From a candidate division WWE3 bacterium CG_4_9_14_3_um_filter_43_9 (GTDB taxonomy: Bacteria; Patescibacteriota; CPR3; GCA-002780085), in contig PFXB01000052.1 of the NCBI GenBank assembly GCA_002791435.1, forward strand, positions 1 to 5,701: a DNA stretch of 5,701 bases. Reading direction: 5' to 3'. Made by a program: the position numbers and the translations under genes. Below the pieces are notes generated by a model. It ran no database searches and had not been told where the DNA came from. It saw only the letters and a list, made by a program, of their open reading frames with translations. Positions 5,371-5,701 of the stretch are shown here, piece after piece (positions within the stretch are counted from its first letter, which is position 1; each line of letters starts with the position of its first letter).

Positions 5371-5701
5371 TTTGTTTCCACGTCAAATTTTGTGGTCCAG
5401 ATGGCGTCTGTTCCGGGAGAACGCAGATTGAAAACAAACCGGAACCGCTGCGGATCAAGGGTAAAATTACCGTTTGAAGATACCACCACCATGGAAACCG
5501 TCTGTTTAGCATTTATTTCAAGGCTAATCGACTGCATATCAAACACTGCCTGAATGCCTTCTGTATTTAACGTTTCCACCACTTTCTCTGCACTAAATCC
5601 GCCGTTTTCTGCACTGGGCAAATTCTGGTTATAAGATTGCGGCAACAAAGCGGCGTTGACTAAATCGACCGTCTGTTCTTTGGAAAGCCAGGGATTGTCT
5701 C
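5367..5701 (-). CDS. C-terminal end of a protein of unknown function (5' end outside the window)
   Basis: The minus-strand frame is open from the right edge to TAA at 5369-5367, giving at least 110 residues that begin DNPWLSKEQTVDLVNAALL. No start is needed inside the window: the TTG at 5648 is an internal Leu codon, not a convincing start. I do not recognise a family. The visible part has a helical stretch (WLSKEQTVDLVNAALL), an Asn/Ser-rich turn region, a second helix (FSAEKVVETLNTEGI), and then alternating strands (SISLEINAKQTVSMVVV, FRFVFNLRSP, TTKFDVETN). No membrane segment or cysteine is present. Such a beta-rich end could belong to an envelope or secreted protein, but that is a guess. 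The inverted-repeat spacer and a 172-base gap separate it from the GT2 gene, so it is probably a separate transcription unit. Confidence 0.7.
   Translation of the reverse strand, partial: DNPWLSKEQTVDLVNAALLPQSYNQNLPSAENGGFSAEKVVETLNTEGIQAVFDMQSISLEINAKQTVSMVVVSSNGNFTLDPQRFRFVFNLRSPGTDAIWTTKFDVETN

Overview
The window looks like chromosomal DNA from a small-genome, moderately AT-rich bacterium. The best guess is a Candidate Phyla Radiation (Patescibacteria, Microgenomates-like) organism or something similar. That placement is inference from protein style, very short spacers, few Shine-Dalgarno sites and small hairpin repeats; there is no rRNA or other marker to prove it. The standard genetic code fits, and no tRNA, rRNA or CRISPR array was seen.

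Layout. Positions 1-76 are non-coding debris with stops in all three plus frames and an 18-base near-palindrome. Positions 77-983 (+) hold a broken family-4 (GT-B) glycosyltransferase that lacks its N-terminal part and is frameshifted at a run of eight A. Positions 984-1132 form a short convergent spacer. From 5194 down to 1133 runs a tight minus-strand group of four genes. In transcription order these are a family-2 polyprenyl-phosphate glycosyltransferase (5194-4499), a DUF2304 membrane partner overlapping it by 4 bases (4502-4155), a 577-residue multi-pass GT-C-like membrane protein (4119-2386), and a 415-residue GT87-like membrane glycosyltransferase (2380-1133). Upstream lies a 172-base A/T-rich spacer made largely of a long imperfect inverted repeat. 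The 3' end of another minus-strand gene, of unknown function, runs off the right edge.

How the genes may work together (inference). The GT2/DUF2304 pair would charge a polyprenyl-phosphate carrier with a sugar at the inner membrane face. The two GT-C-type proteins would then use lipid-linked sugar outside the membrane to build or decorate a surface glycan, lipid or glycoprotein. The decayed GT4 fits a glycan-assembly locus that has lost a gene.

The most unusual signal is a roughly 104-base, GC-rich cluster of hairpins (3157-3260) sitting in frame inside the 577-residue gene. It adds about 35-40 residues in a loop between two membrane helices, as Rickettsia palindromic elements do in their host genes. 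Its two outer hairpins share one plan, and their differing bases change in a way that keeps pairing.
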